From: Bursaphelenchus xylophilus
Lineage: Eukaryota; Nematoda; Chromadorea; Rhabditida; Aphelenchoididae
Reading direction: 5' to 3'
DNA length: 64,000 nt
Assembly (NCBI GenBank): GCA_904066235.2
Contig: CAJFCV020000001.1
Span: 9,176,001 to 9,240,000, forward strand
The notes under the pieces are model-generated. The model was not told where the DNA came from. It made no database searches and saw only the letters and a program-made list of their open reading frames with translations. Position numbers and translations under genes: made by a program. This document shows, piece after piece, positions 1-10,088 of this stretch (its first letter is position 1; every line of letters begins with the position of its first letter).

Positions 1-1714
1 GGTGGCATAAAGTTGGATTTTCGGCAAAACTTTTATGTCGAACTTTCTTAACCGTAAATCAAGTTTTAAAGCTCAATCTAACAAATTATGGTTCTAAAAA
101 AGTATGCCAGACTAAAAACCCCAATCCTTTTTAGGCTCGTTTGGGGGCCAGATGTTTTTGACTCCATTTGTTTATAAATTCTAATCCCTTTACGCATTAC
201 CGACATTTTTTGGAGCTTCATTTGCAAAACGCGTAAATCGTCCGTGAAGATGAATCAAGGAAACACTTTTCAAGAAACAATTTAAAAATTTTTTTCGTTT
301 AATTTCTGCAAAACGCGATATGGAATTTTTCTAAACTTTTTTTCGATTCAAACTAAAATTTTTCCCGTCCAAAATTGCGCCCAATTAAACGAAAAATTCC
401 GTAGATTTTATTCAAACCATGCCCCAAAAAGCTTGCAAAACTAATGCCCGCTTTCCAAAATCCGTCATCCAATTTAAATTCGGCTATTCTGATCTCATAA
501 ATCAAATAAATATTACATTTTTTGCATTTTAAATTTCAAAAAAGAACAAATTGATATCATCAAAAAATGGAGGGCTTCGAAATTCAAAAAAATTGAAAAA
601 TTTTTCCAAAAAATCCCAAAATTTGTTTCGTTTTTTGTCGGAACAGATGTGGGAATTGATGCCTAAAGTAATACAATCCAATCTGTCTGAGTTCAAAAAG
701 CTAAAAAACAAATGTAAACTCGTTTCCTCTCCCTTTTCTTTAAGCCCTCAAGGCGTAAACTTGACTTTTCTCGGCGAAAAGTGTCAGGAACGAAGGTCTT
801 GAGGCCAAATCGAATTTCGTTGCCATGACTTTGAAGGAGAGAAGTTGCGCGTTAAAGGATTAGGAGGCTTTTTGGAGATTTAAATGATTAATTTTATCAG
901 CGGATCAAAAAAAAGGTGAGAAAAAATTTGAAAAGAAGTTTTGACTTGTAATCAATAAAAAAAGTTGTAAAATAAGCGAGTATTGTTGTGTTTGGAGTTC
1001 AGAACAAGGACAGACGAGGGAATAACCGAAAGCTCGCAAAAAAATGCAGTCATTTTTCATGAGAGTCATCACCGTGTGTGATTGGGTAAAAATTAACTTT
1101 ATAATAAAACAATTCTGTAAATCATATTTGTAAAATACGCCGAAGGGTTCCCCATAACTAACAATAAGGAACTTATAAAAAACAGATATACGGAAATGTT
1201 AAAAAATATTTTTAGGATCACAAATACGACTATCAGATAATATTATTAGTCCAGTATCTTGGAAAATCCAAGTTTTATATTCCAAAAAATTAGCCAAGAA
1301 ATCTAGAGGTAGAGACAAGTAAAGAGAGTAATCATTTTAAATTTGCAGTTTTTCTACCTCTGCAAAGAAAATTCCCGTAATGAAAGTAAAATGGAAATTA
1401 CTCACGCTAAAACTGGGGTTTATTTTGATGCTAAGTCTGTGTGAAACGAAAATATTCCCAATATACGGTAGAACATTCAGCAAATACACTAAAAAACATA
1501 AAACTCACCTCCCAGCTGAGACTATCCAGAATCGTCGGCCTTTCATTTACACTAATTTTCTGCCGAATTGCGAACATTTCTTACAATTTAGAGACAATAG
1601 CAGTAGGCATAAGTAAAAGTCGCCTTTCTTAAAAGGGTTATCCTCAAGTTTGGAGGGGACTCGGCGTTTTAAGGAGCTACTTTTGGGACGGAAGGCCATT
1701 AGGTATCAGTTTCA
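1..1714. other. AT-rich flank, no secure gene
   Basis: No feature is secure here. A + strand frame at 551-802 (83 codons from its first ATG) and a possible exon beginning at 1003 after TTTGGAGTTCAG (reading KDRRGNNRKLAKKC) are open and purine-rich. Neither has a convincing exon chain or a family I recognise. Homopolymer-rich A/T stretches dominate the rest, with no tRNA, snRNA or obvious transposon ends. Confidence 0.4.
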
Positions 1715-1806
1715 ATGGAAAAGTTGATAGCCTCAGGGGAAATAAGGGTTCCTGAACTTACCCAGCGTCAGCAATCGCAAATTGGTAGAGTTATTGTGAC
1801 TTCGCG
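1715..1806 (+). CDS. Candidate first exon of an unrecognised + strand gene
   Basis: An ATG at 1715 opens 30 codons plus two bases and ends at a good donor, CG|GTGAGA. It begins MEKLIASGEIRVPELTQRQQ and continues SQIGRVIVTSR. The composition (E, R, Q, V rich with varied codons) is coding-like, whereas the same stretch in the other + strand frames is broken by stops. A TATCAG lies just before the ATG (1704-1709) and could serve as a cis- or trans-splice acceptor. I do not recognise the family. The next exon is uncertain: the candidate at 2232 does not take over in the phase this donor requires, so an exon is missing from the model, the model is wrong, or the gene is decayed. Confidence 0.3.
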
Positions 1807-2231
1807 GTGAGATCTTGGCTTTATGGAAATCAATATGACTAGAAATTTGAAATTAAGATTTGCTGTAAAATACGGCACGATGGAACAAAAGTAAACACAT
1901 AATCAAAAAGTTCGATAAACCTTAAAAATTCTAATCCAAAAAAATCTTCGTTTTTTCAACAAAATATGTCATTATGACGGATTTTCTGGAAGTTAAAAAA
2001 AGTTTCCGAACGTTTTTCTTCAAATTTGGTCACCAAAATACGAAAAATCGGGCATAATATCGGACAATACTGTCTCTGGGATCACTATAAATCCGCTGAC
2101 TCAACCATAACAATACTTTTTTAATACCGCTTACTTCGAAAAGAGCCGCAAACAAAGTGCAATAAAATCGTTTCTCCAACCCAACAAAAACAGAGTAAAT
2201 AAGAGAATCGTCATTTCGAATATAATTACAG

Positions 2232-2335
2232 AAGAAATCAAGGCCACAGGGAGCAAGAAAGAGGGAGAAGATGGGGTCCCGGGTCATGGTCAGTATCAGA
2301 AAACAAAAAAGATCGGATTTGAAGAGGAAAATCAG
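2232..2335 (+). CDS. Candidate internal exon, unrecognised
   Basis: This 104-bp purine-rich stretch lies between an acceptor, ATAATTACAG (ending at 2231), and a donor, AATCAG|GTAAAC. With two leading bases it reads EIKATGSKKEGEDGVPGHGQ, then YQKTKKIGFEEENQ, which is hydrophilic and lysine/glutamate rich. A second frame is also nearly open, so the phase is not settled. The opposite strand has an 85-codon open frame at 2030-2287 that I consider its shadow. The TTAA transposon begins 160 bp downstream, in what would be the following intron. Confidence 0.3.
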
Positions 2336-2499
2336 GTAAACCTTAAAGAATTGAAAATAAAATTGAGTGTTTTCCCTTCGGAAATAATAGCTATAACAAA
2401 GACGATCACAGAGCGTATTTTTTAGAAAAGGAAATGGGCATTTTTGTTCGGATTTTTGGTAATTTTAAGAAACTACTTCTGCTTGCAAAAAGTTTTTAA

Positions 2500-4628
2500 A
2501 AGAGAGTTTTTTACAGATTGAAGCTTCTCATAACAAGGGCCGGACATTCCGAAAAAACGACCAACTCAGAATCTTTTGATATTTTGCATAGTTGTCGCAC
2601 TGTGATAGCTATACGTCAGCGTGAATTTTTAGTTTCTAAAACTACCGTATACGGGGGTTACGGTAGGTACAATTTTCACAAAGATTGGGTTCGTGTGTAA
2701 AAATCCCGAGGGGTAAAAGCACAAAACCTTGCTGTTTTACGTTTTTGACCATGGGGAACATTTTCATAATTGACAATTTTACCGTTGGATGTTGCCTTCG
2801 ACTACTTTGAAAAATACCAAAGTACCGTATTGAATGTAACTTTTCGGCATTCTACTTGTCTCAACTTTTGAAACCTCTCAAAAATACTTTGACATAGGTG
2901 TAACAACATATCAAAAATGCGCGAAAATAAAAGGGGTGGTTTTGGAGTTACGGTACTTTGAAGGCAGCCGGTACGGTATTTCAAAAAGTCATTTTTTTCA
3001 AAACCGGTGTGGAAGACCCGCAAACCTTGCCAAAATATGTTTTCGAACCTCGCGAACATTTTTGTAATTGACACTTTTTTTGTAGGATGCGGCCTTCGAC
3101 CGCTATGAGAAATGTCAAGATACCATGATCAATATAACTTTCCGGCATTCAACTTGTCTCAACTTTTGAAACCTTTTAGAAACACCTTGACATATGTGTA
3201 GCAACATATCAAAAATTTAGGAAAATAAAAGGGGTGGTTTTGGAGTTATGGTACTTTGAATTTTGGACATACAGTACACCTCGATTTATTCTCGGCTCAA
3301 CTTTACGTAGATTGTCTTAAAAACAAAATGTAATGTTCTATGTATGTTGTACGACCCTCAAAAACTATTTTCACCAGGAAACTCAGAAAATTTTGGCCTA
3401 AGCATACTGTAACATATCGTGCGCAGATAATTGGTTACTGTAACAGCAAGATCAGCGATTTGTTAAATGTTTTGTACCGATTACCACGGTGTAGAGTCGT
3501 GTGTGCCATACGACAGTTAAATCTACCAAATTCGGACGTCAGCATCACAACAAAAGTTCGGTGTACTGTATGATCAAGATTAAAAGTACCATAACTCCAA
3601 AACCACCCCTTTTATTTTCCTAAATTTTTGATATGTTGTTACACATATGTCAAAGTGTTTTTAAAAGGTTTCAGAAGTTGAGACAAGTTGAATGCCGGAA
3701 AGTTATATTGATCATGGTATCTTGACATTTCTCATAGCGGTCGAAGGCCGCATCCTACGAAAAAAGTGTCCATTAGAAAAATGTTCGTGAGGTTCGAAAA
3801 CGTATTTCGACGACGTTTGCGGGGTTTCTACGTCAATTTTAGAAAAAATGAAATTTTGATATACGGTACCGGCTGCCTTCAAAGTACCGTAACTCCAAAA
3901 CCACCCCTTTTATTTTCGTGCATTTTTGATATGTTGTTACACCTATGTCAAAGTATTTTTGAGAGGTTTCAAAAGTTGAGACAAGTAGAATGCCGCAAAG
4001 TTATATTGATCATGGTATCTTGACATTTCTCATAGCGGTCGAAGGCCGCATCCTACGAAAAAAGTGTCAATTACAAAAATGTTCGCCATGGTCGAAAACG
4101 TATTTTTGCAAGATTTGCGGGTCTTCCACACCGGTTTTGAAAAAAATGATTTTTTGAAATACCGTACCGGCTGCCTTCAAAGTACCGTAACTCCAAAACC
4201 ACCCCTTTTATTTTCGCGCATTTTTGATATGTTGTTACACCTATGTCAAAGTATGTTTCAGAGGTTTCAAAAGTTGAGACAAGTAGAATGCCAAAAAGTT
4301 ATATTGGATATGGTACCTTGGTATTTTTCAAAGTAGTCGAAAGCTATATCCTACGGCGAAAGTGTCAATTATGAAAATGTTCCCCATGGTCAAAAACGTA
4401 AAACAGCGAAGTTTTGTGTCTTTACTCCTTGGGGTTTTTACACACGAACCCAATCTTTCTGAAAATTGTATCTACCGTAACCCCCGTATACGGTAATTTC
4501 TGAAACTAAAAATTCGTACTGACGTTCAGCTATCATAGTACAACAATTACGCAAAATGTCAAAAAATTCTAAGTTGGTCGTTTTTTCGAAATGTCCGGGC
4601 CATCCTTCGAGTTGTAAAAAACTCTCTT
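2500..4628. mobile_element. Non-autonomous TTAA fold-back (palindromic) DNA transposon
   Basis: The outer ends are inverted repeats: AAGAGAGTTTTTTACA at 2500 is matched by its complement ending at 4628. Each end abuts TTAA (2496-2499 and 4629-4632), the target-site duplication typical of piggyBac-like elements and of the palindromic PALTTAA families known in Caenorhabditis. The left arm runs to about 3290 and the right arm starts near 3560; the arms are long and similar but unequal, because the right arm holds one more ~299-bp internal unit. The centre (about 3290-3560) acts as a loop and ends in a short inverted pair around the motif ACAGTAC/GTACTGT. No transposase frame is present, so it would need help in trans. 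The open frames inside (for example 2802-3074, 3766-4023, 4064-4336) are copies of one repeated unit, not genes. Confidence 0.85.
3583..4479 (+). repeat. Three ~299-bp tandem units inside the right transposon arm
   Basis: The landmark AAAGTACC(A/G)TAACTCCAAA recurs at 3583, 3881 and 4180, giving 298-299 bp spacing. The complementary landmark occurs in the left arm at about 2952 and 3250, also 298 bp apart. The arms therefore contain three and two units respectively, in opposite orientation. Each unit carries a conserved block with AACCACCCCTTTTATTTT followed by TTTTTGATATGTTGTTAC. Confidence 0.8.
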
Positions 4629-4657
4629 TTAAATGCTCCAAATTTTTTAAAAATGAG

Positions 4658-4842
4658 GTGCCGGTCCAGACCAGTCCAGACGCGATGTCTGTGGAACAGG
4701 AAAAGGCGCTAAAATATTTGTAAAAAGATTAGAATCTCTGGTGTCTACTGAAGAAGACCTGTTGGGCGAGTTGAAAGTAGTCCGAAACATCTCCAAAAAC
4801 TTTACAATGCCCGAAGTGAGGAGGATTACTTTCGGCGAATAA
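4658..4842 (+). pseudogene. Exon-like remnant with a frameshift near 4720, unrecognised
   Basis: From 4658 one frame reads VPVQTSPDAMSVEQEKALKY and one more leucine before a TAA at 4721. From 4720 the next frame continues KRLESLVSTEEDLLGELKVV, then RNISKNFTMPEVRRITFGE, and stops at TAA 4840-4842. The two halves join smoothly if one base were missing at 4720, so I read this as a single coding stretch with a one-base deletion (or an assembly error). The TTAA transposon ends 25 bp upstream, so the 5' context is disrupted. An alternative is a genuine exon using CCAG acceptors at 4669 or 4674 with the upper frame as coincidence. No family is recognised. Confidence 0.35.
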
Positions 4843-4934
4843 GTTTAACGAATTCGGGGATCATGGATAATATAATTAATTTGAAATCGGTGGTTTAATA
4901 CATAAAAAAACACCTACTATATGATACTTCAGGT

Positions 4935-5072
4935 CAGAATGCTCAATTTGCAACTAATTTTATGTCAAGATTAAATTTAAAGTCATCAAAATCAGGGAAC
5001 CTTTTTGAATCAAAAAGCAAGCCACAAGAAGATGTTGAAAATGTAGTTTATCACCTAAAAATGCCTAAGTAA
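4935..5072 (+). CDS. Candidate terminal exon, unrecognised
   Basis: After a good acceptor, GATACTTCAG (ending at 4932), two bases complete a codon and 45 codons follow to TAA at 5070-5072. The text begins QNAQFATNFMSRLNLKSSKS and continues GNLFESKSKPQEDVENVVYH before LKMPK. It is serine/lysine/asparagine rich and the other two frames are broken. It would be the last exon of the + strand gene suggested by the stretches at 1715, 2232 and 4658. The phases do not all agree, so I keep it as a separate entry. It faces the 3' end of the BPI-like gene, about 325 bp from that gene's poly(A) signal. Confidence 0.35.
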   Translation, partial: QNAQFATNFMSRLNLKSSKSGNLFESKSKPQEDVENVVYHLKMPK

Positions 5073-5396
5073 CCAAAGCACTTTCAATTAGAATCAGGGG
5101 AAGAAGAAATATTTGTACCCACGTCCTTTCGAAGCAGCTAAAAACAAAATTCAAACTTAAAATTTCATTTGAAAACTCCCAAAAGTCTCTAAAATTTATG
5201 CCTGCAATTTTGGAAAGATTTTTTCGAGTTTTTAAAGTTTCAATCAAAATTCAAATACAGGTTCCAAACCTTCAAAAGAAAGGATTCAAAAACATTTTTG
5301 ACCCGTTCCCCCCTTTTCGAATAAAACCTTCAAGCTAAACTTTTTCATACCCTCACAAAAACAATCAAAATCATAAAAAAAATTCACACAATAATA
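5073..5396. other. Intergenic spacer between convergent genes
   Basis: AT-rich sequence with no open frame I would call. A 60-codon - strand frame (5065-5247) has no splice sites or codon pattern to support it. Confidence 0.5.
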
Positions 5397-5402
5397 TTTA
5401 TT
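5397..5402 (-). terminator. Poly(A) signal AATAAA of the BPI-like gene
   Basis: AATAAA on the - strand (TTTATT on +), about 100 bp downstream of the TGA at 5503-5505. This gives a 3' UTR of roughly 115-125 bp, a normal length for nematode genes. Confidence 0.6.
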
Positions 5403-5502
5403 TGTAATCTAAAAGTACTGTAAATGCGAGGTTATAAAAATAAAAATGATTAAACTCGTTATACATGGCTATTCTGATATGTCGGACACATCTACTGTAG
5501 TA

Positions 5503-7906
5503 TCACAATTCCTTTTTGACTTTGCATTTGTCGGCTTTGACCCCATTCTTTCCAACGATCTCGCCTAGAGTCTTCGAGTCTATTTCCACGTCTCCGGAGA
5601 CATGAAGAGCATGATCAATGAAGGTGATATCCGGTTTCAGGAGGGAAACTGGAAGGCCGGTGGCGGCGGCTGGGAAGTGGACATTGATTCCCTTGGCCAG
5701 AGCATCATTCATGGCCTAAAACAATCAATATTACACAATTTAAATAACAAAAATCAACACTTTGTCAAGTCTAACATCAAGCGCAATACAATCAACTCTC
5801 ACCTTGTTAATAAAATCAACAGCCAATTGAGAAAGCGAGTCCAAGGCATCCTGAGGCAATCCCAAGGTTTGATCCACATCTCTGAGCTGTAATCTGGTCA
5901 CATTCGCCCCTCCCGTCAAGTTTCCATCATTCGTGATCACATTAACCTCCACTTCAAAGTCGATGGCCACAGTTCCCACCTTCTCTCCTGTAGACACAAT
6001 GAAAATTGAGGCTTCTGCATTCAACCTTCCGATAGCCGATCCTCCATCCTTCTCTCCGAAGATCACAGCTGGGGCTTTCGTGGAATGAACTGTAATTGTG
6101 AGGTTCTCATTTGGATGTTTTTCTCTGATTGCGGGGAGAATATCACCAACACAGATGCCGAGATCAGCCAATCCTCCACCGCTGCTCTTGGTCTCTTCTT
6201 CGTCAGCATCGCGGGTAAATCGCTCAATAGTGTCCAATGAACGACGAACTCGAGAAATTACTGGAACTTCCTCATCAACCTAAAACAATATAACCCATAA
6301 CTAAATCCCCTGCTAAATATGACATAACCACTCCAACTACCCACCTCAACACTTGGGAACTCAGAATTGTCATCATCCTCCCCACAAGTCGTCTTCAAAA
6401 TCTCTCCGACTGTTGGAGTTGAACTGTCTAAAGTAATATTCAAAAATTTGACGGTGTGGAGCCAGTAGAAGAGAGAGTTCAATGTAAAATCACTCAGAAG
6501 AGCCTCGGCCATTCTTCGATTATTTGGTGGGACATCTGATGGGAATTTGGTGTTGAAAGGACGGAAAGGAGTGATCCTGTTTGGTGGGGCAAACTCTCCT
6601 TTCAAGTTGACGTTGAGGTCTTTGGATGAGGCGCGGGTGTAGACGATCGAGTAATCAAAGTTAATATCGTTCAATTTCTTCTGAAATGTGCAAAATATTG
6701 AACAAAAAGAAGACTGCCATCAAAAAAATATATTATCGATAATCAAAACGGCTAAAATAAGCCCGAAATAGACCTCAATCAAAAGACAAAAACTTACAAA
6801 ATCAAGAGATCTTCCGATACTCTTAGCCATCTGCACTGTCTCACTGATTTTCCCGCATTCCTCGCAGATTTTTTCCTCCTCGGCATCTCTCTGTGTTGTT
6901 CCATTCGAACAAGAAGCAGGGCATTCCAACTTGGATCTCAACAGAGGCAAGACTATATCCTTGAACATCTTGATGATCTCGGAAATGCTGACCGAGCTCG
7001 GCAATTGTCTCAGATTCCTGTTTATATCCTTGTCAATCAGAGATGGGAGAAGATCACAGAGCTTTTTGGGAGCTAAGATCTTGAGTTGAGCCGCGATCTT
7101 TGACTTAAATTCCTCTTTGTTGGCCGTATCGCCAAGAAGACCACCATTTTCGACGAAGACATCGATGCTTTCGACGGATGCGCGACATTGAGTTATCTTC
7201 AACATGTGCTCCTTCTTATTACTGCGAGTAAGGGTGAGGCCAACGACAACATCAATCTAAAAACAATTCAAAGTTAGACAACGTTGCGCGTGGATAATAT
7301 GTAACGTCTTTATCACGACTTGTAATCGCTTAAAAGTTTACAACATTAACCTACTCCATGAGCATTACAATTGGCTTGGCCAACCACTGGAATCGCAGTT
7401 CCACTGGTGTTAACCGTCCCCGCAAGATCGCCAGTAACGCTAAAAGCAACAAAAAAAATGCGAAAATATTTGAAGCGCAAACATCAATATTATACTTGCC
7501 ACTTACCCCAAATTCAGATTTTTGATATTAAGAATCACTTCGTTTGGACTTTGAGGTCTTAAGCTGATCTCATCCGGGCATTCATACCGAGACACAAAGA
7601 TCTTCTCAACCTTGATGCACCCATCCACCTACAAATGCAAAAAATTATGTTGTTCATGGCAGTCATTGTTACCTCCGGAATGCATTGCTCCACTTTTGGA
7701 AGTCTGATGCTTCTGATGGACTGACTCAGCAATGGTGCCAACAGCTCATTCCCGTACTTGAAACCACTTGGATTCACACGGAACCTGATTCCGGACTTGG
7801 CTGTTCCTCCCAAAATCTCCGGATCAACATCTTCGATCTCCCGTTTCACACAACTCACTGTACATATTGTTAGTGCAAGAAGAAAGAGGCGTGTTAATGA
7901 GGTCAT
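5503..7906 (-). CDS. Secreted BPI/LBP/CETP-family lipid-binding protein, 7 exons
   Basis: Exons, 5' to 3': 7673-7906, 7507-7628, 7355-7439, 6798-7256, 6345-6680, 5803-6279, 5503-5715. Introns are 44, 67, 98, 117, 65 and 87 bp, all GT-AG, and all phases agree (1926 bp, 641 residues). Residues 1-19 form a signal peptide (hydrophobic LFLLALTICTVSC). Residues 39-70 (GIRFRVNPSGFKYGNELL and on to SIRLP) match the start of the N-terminal BPI barrel. Near the end, FPAAATGLPVSLLKPDITF followed by IDHALHVSGDVEI matches the closing strands of the C-terminal barrel. The family binds lipids or lipopolysaccharide in extracellular fluid; several paralogues occur in nematodes and I cannot say which this is. 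Oddities are a CxxxC...CxxC cluster at residues 259-281 and a basic RVRRS site at 422-426 between the barrels. Family assignment is confident; the exact donor of exon 3 (GTAGGT) is less so. Confidence 0.85.
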
Positions 7907-7908
7907 AC

Positions 7909-7914
7909 CTGAAA
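7909..7914 (-). promoter_or_regulatory. Probable spliced-leader trans-splice acceptor
   Basis: The - strand reads TAATTTCAG|GT-ATG: a consensus TTTCAG acceptor only two bases before the start codon at 7904-7906. No upstream coding exon is apparent, so this fits SL trans-splicing of an outron with a two-base remaining 5' UTR. The alternative is an ordinary intron in the 5' UTR. Confidence 0.6.
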
Positions 7915-9740
7915 TTACATCAAAACAAAATGGATGAACTTGAGATCAAAAACTTTTTCGCGGTAAAGCGGGAGAACTCGAAGAAACAAGTGCGATGAAC
8001 TCCTAAATTACGTATGAGAAAACGAAGAACGCCATAATGCATCACTAGGCATCAGCTTGACAACCAAAGATCAAAAAATTATGTCGAATTCAACCAAAGA
8101 AAAATATTTTTTTTCTCATGGCCCACATGCTGTGTTCCACAACGAAAAATTGGGACGACTAAATGACAGCAATTTGCAGAAAACACTCAAGATGGCATAA
8201 AAACCACATTGATGTTTATTTCAGAAACTTTCGACGGGTCAACAGCCCTTTATTCTCTCTATATTACACATGGGGATACCTGCGATAAAAACAATGAAGG
8301 ACCGTTCCAAAACCGTTCAAGTCCAACAATAATTCCCTGAACAGCCTCACGCGGAGACCTTTGATGGTCCGATCAGTTCTTTTTCGCTAAAAAATATTGC
8401 AATAAACCTGATAAACTGATATTGTTTTAGCGCTTCGAACCGGTAACTGAAAGGGACGTTGGGGGAAACGAGAACCCTCGGGAAAACTTTACTGCGTTGT
8501 GTCGCAACCCAAATTACAACGTCGAAAAAACCCGGTGTGCTTTGGAAGTCAACCTGGTCATCAGTCATCTTACACATGGGGATGTAAACACTAAACAAAA
8601 AATTATTATTTTAAAATAATTTTGCAATTTTTATTTGTGATAAGACTAAAACAATATAAATTTCACTTCGAATATCGGGAATTTCGTCAAAACTTTAAAT
8701 TCCAATCGAATTACAAGGTCATTACCGCCCAAGAAGTAGTAAAAAGCCATTTTTCGGAAGTACAAAATACAGATGTCCCTACAAAGATTGTAACATAAAG
8801 TTTCGGTAAAAAAACGACGTAAAATTTACTTTTAAAGGCATCATAAATATTCTATAGCCAATTAAAAGTAATATTTTTGAAAAACAAACTCGTATTTTAG
8901 CCAAGGTCATAGTACAAATTATTTTCAACCCCAAAATAAGAAGATTGTGAGTCAACGTAATAAAAAACAAAAAAAAAGACAAAACTTCCGATTGACTGAA
9001 GGAAATTGAGCCATTATTCCGAGCTGAGGGTACCTCAATGAGTTTGAAAAAGTCGGTCTCTCGTGACTCCCGCTTGAAAATTTTCACCATATACATGTAG
9101 GCTAGGAATTTGATATTTTTAATATTAAATCTAGCTAACTGATAGATCAGAGGTAAATTGCGCACATCAAAAAATATGCTTGCAAAGGTGCATTAGTATA
9201 CCCAAATCTCCCTTTAAATCATCAGTTTTCAACACCCACCCAACTGTCCAAATCTTTAATCGTCAAATAACTCAAGGGCATGTTGACTTAAAAACAAGTA
9301 TTTTTATTCGAAATATTCGAAAACGCATGAAATTTTAAAGGCGTTGAGTCATTTCGCATCAATTCTCAGCTGGAGATATAAAAACATTCGATGAAGGTTT
9401 ACTTTTACTCGCAGTAACTTTTAGAAAACACCAAAATTTTTCGAATGACCTAGACATTTTTTGGGTGATATAAGAGTGAAGATAAAAGTATGCACGAGTC
9501 ATTTTCAAAAAGCACCCTAAATTTGCTCACTTTTTGGCTCGGACGCCATTCTTTCATTTTGCTGACCGAAACGGCGAGCAAATCCTGAACTTGAATGTGT
9601 TGCTTTTTCCGATGATTTTCGAATCATTTATTGAAATTAGCAACGTTTTAATATCAGACTTGTTAACCAAGGTACTAGCGCAATTTTGCTCCAAATGAGG
9701 CGAGACTTGGGGCTCTTTGCTACGAGCTGTTTTAGAACTA
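7915..9740. other. Intergenic region upstream of the BPI-like gene
   Basis: It probably holds the BPI-like gene's promoter. A TGATAA core, the binding motif of GATA factors such as the intestinal ELT-2, lies at 8409-8414, about 500 bp upstream; a single core is weak evidence. The 13-base direct repeat TTACACATGGGGA occurs at 8264 and 8570. Two - strand open frames (8347-8598, 83 codons; 8779-9165, 128 codons) are the only sizeable ones. Neither has a signal, family match or clear splice context, and I leave them uncalled. Confidence 0.45.
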
Positions 9741-9895
9741 TCACTCTGTCGGAAAAATAACGGCGGATCGTCGCATCAAAATGTCTCGCCTCGCCGCTAT
9801 CGCGCACCAAATCCCAAGTCGCGGCTTGCAGTCGCAAAGCGATGATGGGCGATTCCGAGGCGCGACGATCCGCCGTTATTTTCCCGACAGACTGA
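9741..9895. mobile_element. 155-bp miniature inverted-repeat element flanked by TA
   Basis: The ends are inverted repeats of about 34 bp: TCACTCTGTCGGAAAAATAA at 9741 and the complement of TCAGTCTGTCGGGAAAATAA ending at 9895, both continuing CGGCGGATCGTCGC. They differ at two positions. TA dinucleotides lie immediately outside (9739-9740 and 9896-9897), as for Tc1/mariner-type insertions. The interior is GC-rich relative to its surroundings and has no coding capacity beyond a shadow frame at 9637-9837. Confidence 0.75.
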
Positions 9896-9917
9896 TAACA
9901 GATCCTAATTTACGATC

Positions 9918-9959
9918 CCAACTTTATTTCATCAAGAACACTTGATGAAATAAAGTTGG
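9918..9959. repeat. Perfect 19-bp hairpin with a 4-base loop
   Basis: CCAACTTTATTTCATCAAG (9918-9936) is followed by AACA and then its exact complement (9941-9959). It lies 22 bp beyond the miniature element. It could be a young snap-back insertion, or a small RNA hairpin; nothing else in the sequence decides this. Confidence 0.8.
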
Positions 9960-10088
9960 TTTATATATGTAATAAATGGTCTAAAATAGCCTATAATTAA
10001 GCATTATGGCCCCTAACAATTCGCTGTACAATCTTCGCCTCTCAAACCATCTTATTTATCTTATACTTGACACTTGCCCACAATAATC

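Noticed and set aside
2030..2287. - strand 85-codon frame
   Set aside because: Its 5' part is antisense to the purine-rich + strand exon candidate at 2232-2335, which has better splice sites.
2802..4336. Repeated ~90-codon frames (2802-3074, 3766-4023, 4064-4336)
   Set aside because: Copies of the 299-bp tandem unit inside the fold-back transposon, in opposite orientations on the two arms; not a protein family.
4438..4641. - strand frame similar to the + strand frame at 2518-2700
   Set aside because: The similarity is due to the terminal inverted repeats of the TTAA element, not to duplicated genes.
8264..8582. Direct repeat TTACACATGGGGA as possible transposon ends
   Set aside because: Thirteen bases in direct orientation with no inverted termini or target duplication; not enough to call an element.
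8347..8598. - strand 83-codon frame with fairly coding-like text
   Set aside because: No recognisable domain, no clear splice context, and it lies between two copies of a 13-base direct repeat. It could be an exon, but I cannot support it.
8779..9165. - strand 128-codon frame
   Set aside because: Rich in F, L, I and K, as expected from AT-rich noncoding DNA; no domain, and a frame this long can occur by chance here.
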